Source of the DNA: Strongylocentrotus droebachiensis
Taxonomy: Eukaryota > Echinodermata > Echinoidea > Camarodonta > Strongylocentrotidae
Direction: 5' to 3'
NCBI GenBank assembly: GCA_035222895.1
Contig: JAVYIG010000403.1
Coordinates: forward strand, 124,001 to 188,000
DNA: 64,000 nt
In this document: positions 22,637 to 35,268 of the stretch, in pieces
Layout: each line of letters begins with the position of its first letter
How positions within the stretch are numbered: the first letter of the stretch is position 1
Made by a program: the position numbers and the translations under genes
The notes under the pieces: model-generated
Seen by the model: only the letters and a program-made list of their open reading frames with translations
What the model was told of the DNA's origin: nothing
The model's database searches: none

Positions 22637-22986
22637 GGGAGCATGCTTGGTATTGATGTCAAAATTATGACACAACTTCGCAATTTATTAACACGTCTAT
22701 CGTCTAAAGTAATTAAACGGGGCCTCGAATACAGAGTGATAGGCTATCATGCACGACATGACAGACAGTAACATAACATTTTCAGGGCACAACGTTTAAA
22801 TGACTCATGCTCGTTTCTTCCTAACAAACAATCTCCTGGTTTGAATAACACAACGCAACGGGTAATTTCGAACTTGATAAACACGAGCTGATGGATTACA
22901 GATTGGTGACACGCCAGGCAAATTGAAAAACATATCTTATTTTGCTTTGCGAGGATATTGCTCTTAAGACTGTTGAAAGCTGTGAG

Positions 22987-23430
22987 CAGTGGCGTAGTTG
23001 GTTCGGACATTGTGGGGGCACTGGCATCAGGGGAATGGAGGGGGCACTAGTGTTATTCTGTGAATTAAATGCAAATTACCAAGGCTATTGATGAGAATGG
23101 GGGTCATTTATTCCGATATACTTGAATTCCTTTTTAAAGCTTAATATTTTATGTGTATAGTGGTAAATATTTTTTTATTTATAAATCTGCATGAAGACAG
23201 TTAAATTACGTAACTTAAGGAAACTAAACGAGCCATAACCAAACGAGAATCATTATTATGTATGACTATCATTTTGTCATCACCAAAGGGTATCCACATT
23301 TTGTATCATATTTCTGTTCTTTGTAAATTTTGTCTGAGCCTTTATTATACATGTGAGCAAACCAAGTATCTATGTTGAATGACATTGGACAAATATATAG
23401 CCTACATTGAAATTGAAATTGAAATATTAA
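22987..23430 (+). repeat. Probable LINE/SINE 3' end fragment
   Basis: It begins with the repeat-style opening CAGTGGCGTAGTTGGTTCGG and ends with a TTGAAA-type tail (ATTGAAATTGAAATTGAAAT at about 23407-23426). TTGAAA-repeat tails are common at the 3' ends of CR1/L2-like LINEs. No RT peptide is visible, so only the 3' untranslated part may remain. Confidence 0.45.
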
Positions 23431-23548
23431 AATAATCGTCTTTCACCTTCCGTTTCCTTCCTTACTCTTTGTTCTATTATAATTTTCCAATGTTTGCCAT
23501 TCAATAAGGGGTTACGTACCTCCCCCACCCCGTGACCTACATCAGGGG

Positions 23549-23553
23549 AGCGA

Positions 23554-23584
<31 letters not shown>

Positions 23585-23585
23585 T
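23549..23585. repeat. (GA)n microsatellite
   Basis: A clean GA dinucleotide run of about 35 bp. Confidence 0.9.
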
Positions 23586-24167
23586 ATGACTGTGAGTGCA
23601 TTAATGTACATACAGAGTATAACATTAAATAACCTTACAAGTGACTCACACGCGTCTCACCAGGCTCCAGGTTATTTTATTGATCCAAAATAATCGATAG
23701 CCAAGCGGGCGATGTGACCTTTAAAAGGGGGGAGGGGTGTGATGACACTTCCCATATCTATTAGCTGAAAGGGAGACATGTTCAAGTTGGAATATACTGT
23801 TGTGTACTCCAGCTTGTTGGCGAGAAGTTGAATCCATGGTGCCACTTACCGACCCGTCTAAATATGAGGACTCGTTAGTATGTGTGCTTGCATGGATATC
23901 GTATGAAAAATGAATACAAGAACAAATGTTTAGATGATGCTTAATTAGCACCTGTAAGTAGCACAATTATATTATGTTTTTTTTTCATGATAATCAGTAT
24001 TATTTCAATTAAGAATAAGAGAATTATTGAATGCATAGTTGATTTCGGTACTTGAAATGTACTATGTACATGTATATCATTTCAAATATTCGTAGAAAAG
24101 AGCTTCATTATAATTTTCAAATTTTAAATCTTTAGTCACATCTCATAATTAGATCAATAAATATGAT

Positions 24168-24865
24168 CAGGGTTCCCTAACGATGACTCAAGAACATTAT
24201 TGATCATAACATATACATGTATAATTATCATTACGAAGGCCTATTTATAATACATGTACAAGGGCGTGGAGCGTGAACATGGTGATAATAATTACCGAGG
24301 CTGGCAATATGCTGGTACGTTCATTAAATATAGGAATTTGGTGACTCACATTTTATTTTGTTAGTCATTGCCTGATTTTAGATCAATATAGCCATTGTAT
24401 TGATGACGAGTTATGTTTCATCTACCTGTATATCTAGGTATGCAGCGATTTCTTACTCATGTTTTTTTTATTTATGTTATTTCTTACTCATGTTGGATTG
24501 TTGACCGGTGATGTCAAAAATATATTTAGACATTGTTATCTGATATGTTTATTTTAAGAAGAGTGTTGGTGATAAAGCAACTCCTAACTTGATCATTATC
24601 ATCATCATCATTAATGTTATCATTGTTACTATTATTATCATTATCGTTAAATATTTCTACTATTATTATTATTATAAACATCATTATCACCATTATCATC
24701 ATCCTAATCAATAATATTATTATTATCATTATTATTACTATTATTATCATTATTATTACTATTATTATCATTATTATCATTATTATCATTATTATTAATA
24801 TTATTATCATCATTATCAATATTATTATTATCATTATTATTACTACTATCATTATCATCATGTTT
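24168..24865 (+). repeat. Inverted-pair repeat, left arm
   Basis: The stretch from about 24168 to 24600 is matched in reverse complement by 29870-30247. Shared phrases include GACTCAAGAACATTATTGAT, TTGGTGACTCACATTTTA and TGTATTGATGACGAGTTATG. It then runs into an ATT/ATC trinucleotide array (24590-24865), just as the right arm runs into a GAT array. The left arm carries a short internal duplication of TTCTTACTCATG. Confidence 0.85.
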
Positions 24866-26040
24866 TCGTTGTTTGCTAGTTAACAGCTGATTGGACTACG
24901 CATGACTTTCTCCGAAATGAATCGGAAATATGCTTAGATAACAGAGAGCATCACATCCTGACAAAATATGTCATAACAAAACAATCAAATCATATCAACA
25001 TCTAAAAACTCTTGCCTATACTGAATTATATATTGATATTCCCCATGACATCACAGTTTAAATATAAGACTGATAATCAATTGCACTTTGTTTCATCCAC
25101 AAGCAGTGTTTGTTTTGTAATCTAAAGGTCGTTACCCTTCCGGTTCTCGGGCTCTTCTGAGGTAAGATAGTATTAATTTACGAGCAAATTATTTTCAATT
25201 TCAAATAAATATTTATTGCATGCTTTGTCTTCTTTTGTTTAAAATGGTGTCATGATATCGTTCATGAATGCCTAGCCAGGAGATCGTAATAAGGAATAAT
25301 TGATTTGTAAAAGTGAAGATTTAAGATACTTCTTAAATAAAGACAAGTTGTTGTTTTAGAGTGTCAAATTGTTATTGTTGAATTTTGCTGTTCATATAGG
25401 CTATAATATGCATCTCTTTAAACAAAAACTGTATTGTGTCAATAATTTCAATTTAATTCTATTCAATTATAATGCCATGTAGGTCGAGCCACTGTCTATC
25501 ATGTGATATGCTGTTGAGTGACAATATACTTCTTTTTAGTGGACAAATAAATCGTAAATGAATTGAATTACGTACATCATTTTTACCTATTATATTCAAA
25601 ATAAAACAAACGCCAAAATATTTCACAATAACCATTATAAACATTACCATTTTTCTGTGGTCCATTTTCTCCTTTGTCAAGCAACTGATAACAATTGATT
25701 TCATAGGCCTATGCATTTTATTGTAGGCAAATAAACTAGCAAATTTGTTCGAATAATTAATCTCACATACCAGATGACCTGCTTATCTACCGAATCAATA
25801 TAAATGACAGATAAACGATAGATATCGCTGATGTCTATTTATGGAGACTAAACGGGTGAGTGCTTAGTGGGTCAGAGTTTTGTATATATTTATATTTTAG
25901 TGGGTCAGAGTTTGCATGGGCGTGAACGTTTTAATTGATTTCTGTTTACATAACTACAAATGGCAGGGAATGGTAGATTGTGTGAGAAATCAATTAGATG
26001 ACAGAAATAATTTGAGTAGCTTTAAATAGATATATATACA
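24866..26040. other. Unannotated DNA between inverted arms
   Basis: No gene recognised. CTTCTGAG followed by GTAAGA at about 25152 resembles a splice donor, but no reading frame supports it. Confidence 0.4.
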
Positions 26041-26042
26041 TG

Positions 26043-26079
<37 letters not shown>

Positions 26080-26150
26080 AGAGAGAGAGAGAGAAAGAGA
26101 AAGAGAGAGACACACACAAAGAGAGAAAAAGAAAAAGAGAGGAGAGTGGT

Positions 26151-26184
<34 letters not shown>

Positions 26185-26270
26185 AGAGAGAGACACACAC
26201 AAAGAGAGAAAAAGAAAAAGAGAGAAGGAGAGTGGTAGAGAGAGAGAGAGAGAGAGGGGGGGGGGGCAGA
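26041..26270. repeat. (TA)n/(GA)n array with about 83-bp tandem unit
   Basis: A short TA run leads into GA-rich repeats. The composite segment GAGAGACACACACAAAGAGA, followed by a GGAGAGTGGTAGAGA-type stretch, appears twice about 80 bp apart. The array ends in a run of about 11 G. Confidence 0.85.
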
Positions 26271-27642
26271 GAGATACTATTGATGATAATAATACGGAGT
26301 ACTAATAGCGCACTTTCCATAGCCCATTTAAAAGCTTTTCATTCAGGCCAGACCGACCAATTCTATACCGTATGAATGAACATACTTCTATACAGTTGTA
26401 TCGTGCCGAGAACCTCTCATGCGATATGAATTTTCATATTTCATGTGCGCATGCATCTGAACAATACTGTTTGATTTACCTAAAGGCATTTCTTTACATG
26501 GTTAGCCTGTTCTTTGAATTTCATGACGTAATCAAACAAACAAAAGAAAATCTTCTTTTTGTAATTCAAGTTTACTTTTCAGTCGCATTCGGTCATGATA
26601 CGATTCCAGAATGACCTTTGATATCTGATCAAATAGAACATGTCAATATAACTGGGCTAGGTAATTGACTCTTATGAATCTGTGAATGGAAAACTTACCG
26701 CATTCTCGTGTGTCATACATAATACACGGAAGCATTGTCGAAGTACAAATAATTCGTTTCGCTCCAATAAGTATATCATTAGTATTTACGCATCAAGGAT
26801 GAATACCTGTGTATATAATCATTTTGGGGTGTGGCGTAGCCTATGCCTATCAAATGTAATGTGCTTTTCTCTACCATCATGCATCATGAATGTAACTGTT
26901 TTTTCCTTTCATGTTTCAACGCCGATGCAACAAATGCATCGGCGTATAACTGTCTCTGCAGGCAAAGTCCACACTAACTCGATTCCCAACTTCACTCATG
27001 GTCAACCCGAGACCAAATACTATACCTAGCCCTAACTCTAAACCTTAACCTAAACCTAAACCTAAGCCTAAACCTAAAACCATGTAATCGCAACCCTCTG
27101 ACATAACTTTAAACCTTTGAAGAAATATCCCTTATCTTCTTGTTTCGAATGAGGCAGCAGAATATGAAAATTAAACAACATATATGAACATAGATATATT
27201 CATTATATGTCTCTCGTGGTCATAGTGCCCTCCTCTACACTCATCCCCGAAAAGAAAGAAGAAAAAAATAAGAGAAAGAAAAAAAGGAGAAGGAAAAAAA
27301 ACTGACTGGGTGAGTCGTTCAGCCACAATTGAAGGACTAGGATGCAGTGTACTCTTTGTTCACGGGTCACCAAATGCAAACCAGGTATTAACCATGCAAC
27401 ATTCAGTGCTATGATCACCAGAAATGAGAATTTAAGCGAAACCCAAATGTAGAGGGCAGATATCGGGACAAGTTAATTGGAGTTACTAATTATTTGGCAT
27501 TTAGACTGGAGTAGCATGAATGATGTAAACTCTTTATTCAGTAAAATCGTTTACATCTTGCTCATCATTTTATCTAGTACTATACATGTTGTCCCGGTTT
27601 CCAGGGAATAATATCCATCGAAATGACAGATGATGCACTTAC
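26271..27642. other. Unannotated DNA with degenerate CCTAAA words
   Basis: Around 27025-27085 there are repeated CCTAAACC/CCCTAACT words that resemble degenerate telomere-like or minisatellite sequence. Similar words occur at about 4887-4925 and 7270-7310. No gene is recognised. An A-rich purine stretch lies at 27250-27300. Confidence 0.45.
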
Positions 27643-27713
27643 CTGGGATCTCACCTCTTAATCCGTCACCATTAAGAGCTAAATATGACATGCCAAGGAA
27701 GAAGACGAAGGAT
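27643..27713 (-). CDS. Candidate short host exon
   Basis: On the minus strand a 71-nt open segment is bounded by an acceptor-like CCTTTTCAG and by CCCAG followed by GTAAGT, which is a consensus donor. It reads SFVFFLGMSYLALNGDGLRG and then EIP, a hydrophobic segment followed by a polar one, as at the end of a membrane helix. I do not recognise the family. The phase implies one base carried in and one carried out. No neighbouring exon with matching phase was found, so this may be chance. Confidence 0.25.
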
Positions 27714-27808
27714 CTGAAAAGGTCACAATCTTCTGAATGATGTAAATTCACATTACCTCGATTAGAGCGCTCCGCCCCGCGCCCACTTTATAATCAATAA
27801 AGAGAATG

Positions 27809-28247
27809 TTTTTTAATGTCATGTTTCTCCACCTTTTATTTTGAAAGGTTACGCTTACTTTAATCGAATGTCAAGACGAAAGCACAAAGTTCACGACAGA
27901 ATAACGAGTTTATAATTTGAAATGGTTAAAAATGAGATCAATAATGTATCAATTTGTCTGCGAGAAACCATAACGAAAGGTTATAGTACAAGCCTCTTTC
28001 ATTTACATTAGCTTTATCCCTTTCTCTCTTTCTGTTCCATTTCTCTCTCTCTCTCTCTCTCTTTCTCCAATTCCCTTATAATCGACATCCCATGTTCTTT
28101 TACGTTTTCTTATTTCCCTTCTCATTCCTTTCCAGTCTATTTTGCCCCTCCTCTCTATCTTGTATCAGCCTTTGCCATTAACATTACCATTTACATTACC
28201 CCTACATTTTTTCTTCCCTCTCTCTCTCTCTCTATTTTCTCCCTCCC

Positions 28248-28294
<47 letters not shown>

Positions 28295-28872
28295 CTTACC
28301 CTCTCTCTACTTCATCTATCCATAATATATATATTTTTCTTTCTATCTATAATATTTATTCCTTTCCTTCTATCGCGCGTTCTAGTACAAGCCTCTTTCA
28401 TTTACATTAGCTTTATCCCTTTTTCTCTCTCTGTTCCATCTCTCTCTCTTTCTCTCTCTCTCTCTTTCTCCAATTCCCTTATAATCGACATCCCATGTTC
28501 TTTTACGTTTTCTTATTTCCCTTCTCATTCCTTTCCAGTCTATTTTGCCCCTCCTCTCTATCTTGTATCAGCCTTTGCCATATAGGTAAGCACCTAAAAA
28601 TAGAATGGAAATTCAATGTAGAATATCAATAGAGATTTTTTTTTTTTTTTTAATGTCATGTTTCTCCACCTTTCAATTTGAAAGGTTACGCTTACTTTAA
28701 TCGAACGTCAAGTCGAAAGCACAAAGTTCACGACCGAATAACTAGTTTACAATTTGAAATGGTTGAGAAATGAGATCAATAATGTATCAACTTGTCTGAG
28801 AGAAACCATAACGAAAGGTTGTAGGTAAGTACCTAAAAATAGATGGAAATTCAATGCAAAATTTCAATAGTA
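27809..28872 (+). repeat. Shuffled segmental duplication (A-B-B'-C-A'-C')
   Basis: Three blocks each occur twice in direct orientation. Block A (27809-27986 and 28645-28824) contains TCATGTTTCTCCACCTTT. Block B (27986-28178 and 28384-28581) contains ATAATCGACATCCCATGTTC. Block C (28582-28632 and 28822-28872) contains TAGGTAAGCACCTAAAAATA. Block B includes CT arrays and a larger CT array lies between the B copies. The frame at 28142-28585 is an artefact of these arrays. Confidence 0.85.
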
Positions 28873-29739
28873 ATGATGTATGGCTACCGAGTACTATGAC
28901 AGTTAAATGATTTACTTTCTTATGGCATTATGAGATATTTCAAACAAATCCTATTCCCTTGCCCTTTTCAATACAATCACCGACCATCTTGCTGCCTCTA
29001 TCTTTTGTATGGATAGAGGCCATGATAGTGGCCTTAGGAAGTTGTAACCTTTTCATTCACATTTTGTTACTAAAAATAAATAAATTAGATCACTCCTTAG
29101 TAAGTCATCCCTAACATGCTTAAAGTATGTCCTATGAGCATCATGATGTTTTTGCTAGTTTTTTTAATTTTGTTTTATCCTGTCTTTAGACCTGACTGTT
29201 GGGTTATCTAACTCTTTATTTCTATATTAAAAGTATATTACAAATCTTTTAAACCTTAATTGGTTTGAAATCTAGGACAGTTTTTTTCCTTAGATCGTTG
29301 CAGAGAATCATTTTCAGATGAACATTTCTAAAAATGTTTATTAAAACTTTGCACTTTCATACGAGCTATGTTCTGAAAAGGAGTCTATCACACTTATTTC
29401 CAAGTCATTTTAAAAAGCTCCATTAAACATTGTAATCTCTATGGACATCAGACTAATGTACGGGAACGATGGGAAGAGCTACAGGTGAACCCTGCCCTCT
29501 CCAAAAATATTATATAGAATATTATATTTTGTAATATATCAAAATATTGATATATAATCATAATATGTTTAATGTTGTAAATCACATTACTTTTTGTTTG
29601 TTTAGTTTAGTTGTGTGGGTCATTGTTACTTAGTTGACCTATACCTTCCCAAGCTGCCTGGTCGGATGCCTCAGTGTCTATGAAACCATTGACCTTTTTT
29701 TTTTAAATTGCAAAATAGATAGATAAATGAATTATTGAA
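28873..29739. other. Unannotated AT-rich DNA
   Basis: No gene recognised. A local AT palindrome-like stretch (ATATTATATAGAATATTATA) lies near 29508. Confidence 0.45.
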
Positions 29740-30247
29740 AAAAATTGATAACAATAATTATGATAATAAAAATGATATTGATAATGATGGTACTACTAAT
29801 TATTATTATCATAATGATATCGATGATTATGGTTACAATGATGATGATGATGATGATGATGACGATGAGTATGATTACGATGATGATGACGATGATGATG
29901 ATGATGATAAATAAGTTGGGAGTTGACATATTTCCAAAATTCTTCGTAAAATAAACATCACCAGTGAACATCCCCACATGAGTAAGAAATCGCTGCATAC
30001 CTAGATCGACAGGTACATGAAACATAACTCGTCATCAATACAATGGCCAAATTGATCTAAAATCAGGCAATGACTAACAACATAAAACGTGAGTCACCAA
30101 ATTCCAATATTTTTATGAACGTACCAGCATATTGCAGACCTCTGTCGGGCTCACGCCACACGGCCATGTATATGTATTAACGATAGGCCTTCGAAATGCT
30201 ATATATGTTATGATCAATAATGTTCTTGAGTCATTGTTAGAGACCCT
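29740..30247 (-). repeat. Inverted-pair repeat, right arm
   Basis: Reverse-complement partner of 24168-24865. It starts in a (GAT)n/(ATG)n array (about 29745-29910) and continues through the conserved unique part to about 30247. Total span of the pair is about 6.1 kb, with about 4.9 kb between the arms. Confidence 0.85.
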
Positions 30248-30389
30248 TGTGCCTTGAACTGTATCTGAGATATGATTAATGTTAAAGATAACAGATAGGG
30301 GTTAATGTCCGATCTAAACATATATATGAAAACAAAGATCAATAACGCATTATTATATCAGGATTTAATCCAATAACAACTTTATCTAT

Positions 30390-31010
30390 TAAGTTCTCCA
30401 CTCTCTCTCTCTTTCTCTCATTTGATCTCTTTAAATATGTTTGCTCCATTTTCTGGAAATTAAACATTTACATATTGCTTTTGCATTGTCGTTTTCCCGT
30501 AAAACAACGTTCAGCATGGAGTTCATTGACTCCGAACCTGATTGTTCTCTCTTCCTTGGTCCCTCACCCTCCCCCCCCCCCTCTCTCTCTAACTCTTTTC
30601 TCTACACTCTGCTTTTTATTCATCCTCCGTTTTAATCTCGTATTCATCTAGAAATTTCACCCCCTCCTTCTCTCTCTCCCTTATCGCGTTTTGTTATCTA
30701 CTATCTATCTATCCATCTCCCTATCTATCCAATTATCTATTTATTTATCTACATTGTATCTATCTAATAGTCTATCTATTAAACTATCCACCCAATTATC
30801 TATCTTTCTATTTATCTTTTTATCTATCTATTCATCTATATAGTCTATCCGATCTACCTGTACATGCATCTATCTTCTATCTTCTCCTTCAATTCCTTTT
30901 TCTCTTATTAATTCTGCCTCTCTTATCTTTCCTCCCTCTATTTACTCACCCTTCTCTTTTTCCACCGCCGTCTCCTGTATTTCTCTACATGTTATTCTAT
31001 CCTCTTCATC
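30390..31010. repeat. C-run, CT and degenerate (ATCT)n arrays
   Basis: A run of about 10 C lies at 30572, CT patches surround it, and a degenerate CTAT/ATCT tetranucleotide array runs from about 30695 to 30875. Confidence 0.8.
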
Positions 31011-31937
31011 TGTGGTTTCTACTGTGTAAACCTAATCTACCACATAACAGGTGCCCAATTCTTGGTAGTGGATAATCTTAGTTTCCCTGGATCCTCTCCA
31101 ACGCGTATCATATTCTGCTTTGTGTTATCTTAAGCCAAGTGGAATATATTTCCTGGCAGGTAGACAAAGAACTGACCCCCCCCCCCCCGCTTTCAGGAAT
31201 GAACATTGATCAGTGTGGTGTGCCGGAGGGCGACATGAGAGACAGCGATTGAATTGGTGCGCACGTCAACGATGACCGCCATCAACGACTGACTGTGCAC
31301 GCTACAGTATGTTGTTTATTACATTAGGTAATTAAATTTATTTGTATGCATGTTTTTGTCAAAACATATCTGTTCAGGTTAGCAAGGATCAAACAAACAT
31401 GAAACACGAGATCTGTTTTTCATCTTGGTTATAGACTCATCTGATACAATAAACCACTGTAGTATTTAATTAATTAAAAAAAAATCAGAATATGATGAGC
31501 ATAACTGTTTGAATAATACCTTTCTTTTTAAATTGCTCACATTTGTCTCTCCATATGATATTTTTTCTCTAAATTTCGGGTTGAGAAATGAGAATCCGTG
31601 TATCAACCTCACAAAGTTTTGCCTCTGAATACACTGCTGAGGGCTGCAAAGGGCCAGTGATACCGCCAAATTAATTGTGTGGATAAAAGAAAATTGAGAC
31701 AGATATTCATTATCAGGAATAAGTTTCGACATTGAAATTAGACGGTCATGGTATCCAACGAATGGCAACGCCAAAAAAAAAATTGTGTGAGAAACAAAAG
31801 TGAGGATAAAGTATCAAAGAATAAATAGGTTTATCACATGGTCATTCCCCCATGATGGCAAAAGACAGATCAAAATGGCAGACAGTGATCAAAAAGTCAT
31901 CGACAGGGCCCCTATGACCAGGAGAAAATGAACGCGA
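31011..31937. other. Unannotated DNA
   Basis: No gene is recognised. The 102-codon minus-strand frame at 31466-31774 has no known motif. A C-run of 10 lies near 31178. Confidence 0.4.
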
Positions 31938-32276
31938 CGATGATGATAATAAGGGTGACAAAGATAATGATAGTGATGATGATGATGCTGGTGATGATGG
32001 TGATGATGGTGGTGATGATGATGATAATGATTTCGACGGTGATGATTTTGATGATGGTGGTGATGATGATAATTATTTCGATGGTGATGGTGATGTTGAT
32101 AATAATTTCGATGATGATGGTGATGATAATAATTTCGATAATGATGATGATGATGATAATGATTTCCATGATGATGGTGATGATGATGATAATTGTTTCA
32201 ATGATGATGATGATAATGATTTCCATGATAACAATGGTCACGATGATGATGCTGATGACAATAATGATGATTATTG
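31938..32276. repeat. (GAT)n minisatellite
   Basis: A degenerate GAT/GGT/AAT trinucleotide array, with higher-order phrases such as GATAATGATTTC and GATAATAATTTCGATG recurring every 30-60 bp. Long Met/Ile frames on both strands are artefacts. Confidence 0.9.
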
Positions 32277-33518
32277 ACTTACAATATTTTCCTGAGTAAA
32301 TTTTTTGTGAAGCTTTCTTTATCATATTGCAGTGTATGAATATTTTTTTTTCTGCTCGATGTTATAAAAGTTCTCCCAAGGCTTCAATAATCAGAGCCTT
32401 TATTTTCTGGGTCAGCTCCATGTATTTCACCAAAATAATTTATCGAAGACTTTCAAAATGAATAAAGGGAAGCTATAATGTAAATTATTGAGTATTAGAA
32501 ACTAATCTGCTGCTTTCACGATTTGGAATTTAATTGGAAACCGAATCTAGATTGTTGCCAATTCGATAGAAGATATCTGAAAGTAGAGATTTGTTATTCA
32601 TCGAATATTAATCCACGAATCGACAGTATTTTTCTTTTTTATCTCATAAAAGAATTCTTGATTCGATATTTCAATAATTCACAAGGGTAACAGCGGATAA
32701 AACAAGCAGTTATCTTTATGAAATATTTTATTCTTCTTCTAATCTTTTCAAAATCTGTCCCATAAAGAAAGCAATCAAATTCGAGAGTACAGGAATAACA
32801 TAGTTTTCACAATATATTATAATAAACCTCTCTTCTTTTTGTTGATTGATTTTGCAACGGACTTTCGTCATTTCTTAAACGAGAACCAAAATGTCTTAGA
32901 ATAGTGGTATAAAAATAAAGTTTCAGAATTATTGAAAGTTTGATTAACGGATACAATGGCCTCTGTTATGTCGGAACAAAATAATGAGTTTCCGATAGAG
33001 TGACATATGAAATTAGGAAATGTTCGTGTAAACATATTATATTTGAATCTCACTTGGCCAGAGCACGATCGCAAAAACTTTCGAAAAATCGACCCAGGTA
33101 ATTTCACTAACTAACCTTGTCTATCACCTATCGAAACATGTGAACATTACGACGACCTACTTTAATTCAAACACGATATACAATATGGTATTTCAATTGC
33201 ACTTGAGAGGTATTCTCGAAAGTCTTTGCGATCGTGTCGTTTCATGAATCTATAGTGATTGATAAGCTCCTGACGTTTGTTTACGTGTAGAATCATGGCA
33301 GTTCTTATCGATAAGTATAATCCATATAGCAGGGGCTCGGTTGGCCCTGCGCTGGAAAGTATGGACATTTTAAATCATGTTCTGTCAAAAGAGGTAAAAG
33401 AAAGAAAAAGGAACATGTCTGTTGGGTAATTTTTTCCCCTAGTACAATGGATAGATTTTCCCAATATTGAGTTTTGATTTTACCCAACAAACATGCATTT
33501 TCTCCTCTTTTACCCAAC
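32277..33518. other. Unannotated AT-rich DNA
   Basis: No gene or repeat recognised. Confidence 0.45.
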
Positions 33519-33623
33519 AATTCGTCGCTGTTTTCACGAAGTGACGGTAGTGAAAAAAAATTGCATTCACTTTGCGTTACGATTTTCCTCACTACCGTCA
33601 CTTCGTGAAAACAAGGACGAATT
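33519..33623. repeat. Near-perfect 34-bp-arm hairpin
   Basis: The arms are 33519-33552 and 33590-33623. The core TTCACGAAGTGACGGTAGTG is perfectly paired, and only two mismatches occur across 34 bp. The loop is about 37 bp. The outer phrase TTTTACCCAACAA occurs nearby several times. It could be a MITE or a transcribed stem-loop. Confidence 0.75.
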
Positions 33624-33989
33624 TTTTACCTCTCTGTATAAACAGCAAAATGTCATATCAATATGATATTTCTTATCGTGTTGAATATCTCAAATTGTAT
33701 GGAAGAGATCGACAATGTCAAGTTGATGAAACCTCATAAAACTTGACAGTAGACAAGCACTTGACAAGGACCAGAGCCCTCTGATCGAATAAGGGAATAA
33801 CTAAATACCTGATATAGACCGCATCCATGGAGGCTTCTCCGATACGGCTCCTGAAGCAATCTTAGCCACCTGCTTCATCATGCTAATCTTACAAATTGGT
33901 AAAAAAATAATGGTTATAATGGAGGCATCTAAATTTCCGAATGTGAGAATATAAAAGTATAGTCGCTTGGTCCGGAGCAGAAGCCATTT

Positions 33990-34270
33990 CCAACTGATGA
34001 AGGAGGATCGTTTACAAATAGGGCTCTTTCTCAAATGTTAGTATACTTCTTTGTTATCAAAGGTCGATAGGAGTAATTCGAGAATCGACCCATCAATGCT
34101 ATTCCAAGAAGGTGTCAAAAATGTCCAACTGATGAAGGAGGATCGTTTACAAATAAGTATCTTTCCTAAATGTCAGTATGTACTTCTTTGTGTATTGTTA
34201 TTAAAAGTTTATAGAAGTTATTCGAGAATCGATCCGTCAATGCTAATCCAAGAAGACTAAGTTGTCAAAA
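33990..34270 (+). repeat. 135-bp tandem duplication
   Basis: CCAACTGATGAAGGAGGATC recurs at 33990 and 34125. Each copy continues through TTCGAGAATCGA(C/T)CC and AATGCTA to CCAAGAAG. Copies are about 85-90 percent similar by eye. The 69-codon frame across it reflects the duplication. Confidence 0.85.
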
Positions 34271-34274
34271 AATC

Positions 34275-34540
34275 ATCTCCCTGTCTCTCTCTCTCTCTCT
34301 GTCTCTCTCTCTCTCTCCATCTCTCTTCTCCCTCTTTCTCTCTCTTTTCTTTCTCTTTTTCTCTTTATATTTCTTTCTCTCCCTTCCTCTTCTCCCTTCT
34401 TCGCTCTCCCCTATCTATCTCTCTCACACGTACACACACACATACACTTGACTGGTACTGTAGTTGCATACAGCTTGTCATATTTCCATCATCCCCCATC
34501 CCCCCTCCCCCCCCCCCCCAAAAAAAAAAAAAAAAAAAAT
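34275..34540. repeat. CT array, C-run and A-run
   Basis: About 150 bp of CT-rich repeats, then a short CA stretch, then CCCCTCCCCCCCCCCC followed directly by about 20 A. Confidence 0.85.
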
Positions 34541-35268
34541 CTGTATCATTTTCTAAGAAAATCTTAGCTTTTCCACAAGTGTTGTTTGTACAGTATATCT
34601 GTTCGGGGACGAGAGTGATTATGCAGTTGTATTCCTGTTTGACCAAATCAATGTCAGACATCTTGAACTACACTTCATCTTACAAATTAAGTGTAAGGTA
34701 GCATGAAAATATTCCTCACTGGCTTGTTTTACGCCCATACATTTCCTGTTTTGCATGTTCGCTGTTTAATTCCCGAAACGTGATAGTCTCTCTTTCACTT
34801 TAACCTGTTAAGTACATGCACAAATAGAAATTGTTAAGGTCAACGGCAGTCCAATGCACCCTAATATCTTAAAAACGTCTAGTATGGAGTGGTGCATGAG
34901 TGTTTGGTCGTCAGTCCTTGATCTGAGTTAATTAGTGATGGATACAGAGTGTATGACCTTGTTGGGTCCATATAGGAAAACCTATTTTGAAATTCTCAAG
35001 ATTATTTAATCCATACAAGTAAACGGGATATAATATTTTACTTTATATAGCGTAAACCTGAAGGTAAAACAATATGGGTTTACATTTGAGTTGTTCTTGA
35101 CCATGGTATTTTGTTAACATCTATTTATTCTATGTACTAGCTCCATTTAGATTTTGGATTTAGACACGACAAATATAAAACCACACCATTTCCTCTGGCC
35201 TCGGTTTATTTCTGGAGTGAAAGCAAACTGACCGCCATGTGATACGACAAAGGAAACACTGCACTCAC
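34541..35268. other. Unannotated DNA
   Basis: No gene or repeat recognised. Confidence 0.4.

Noticed and set aside
27020-27090. Interstitial telomere from CCTAAACC/CCCTAAC words
   Set aside because: The words are irregular and mixed, not a clean hexamer array.
33809-33887. Exon-like minus-strand segment reading ISMMKQVAKIASGAVSEKPP before TCAG and GTATTT
   Set aside because: The acceptor side (TTTGTAAG) is poor, the donor is weak, and its phase does not fit the other two candidate exons.
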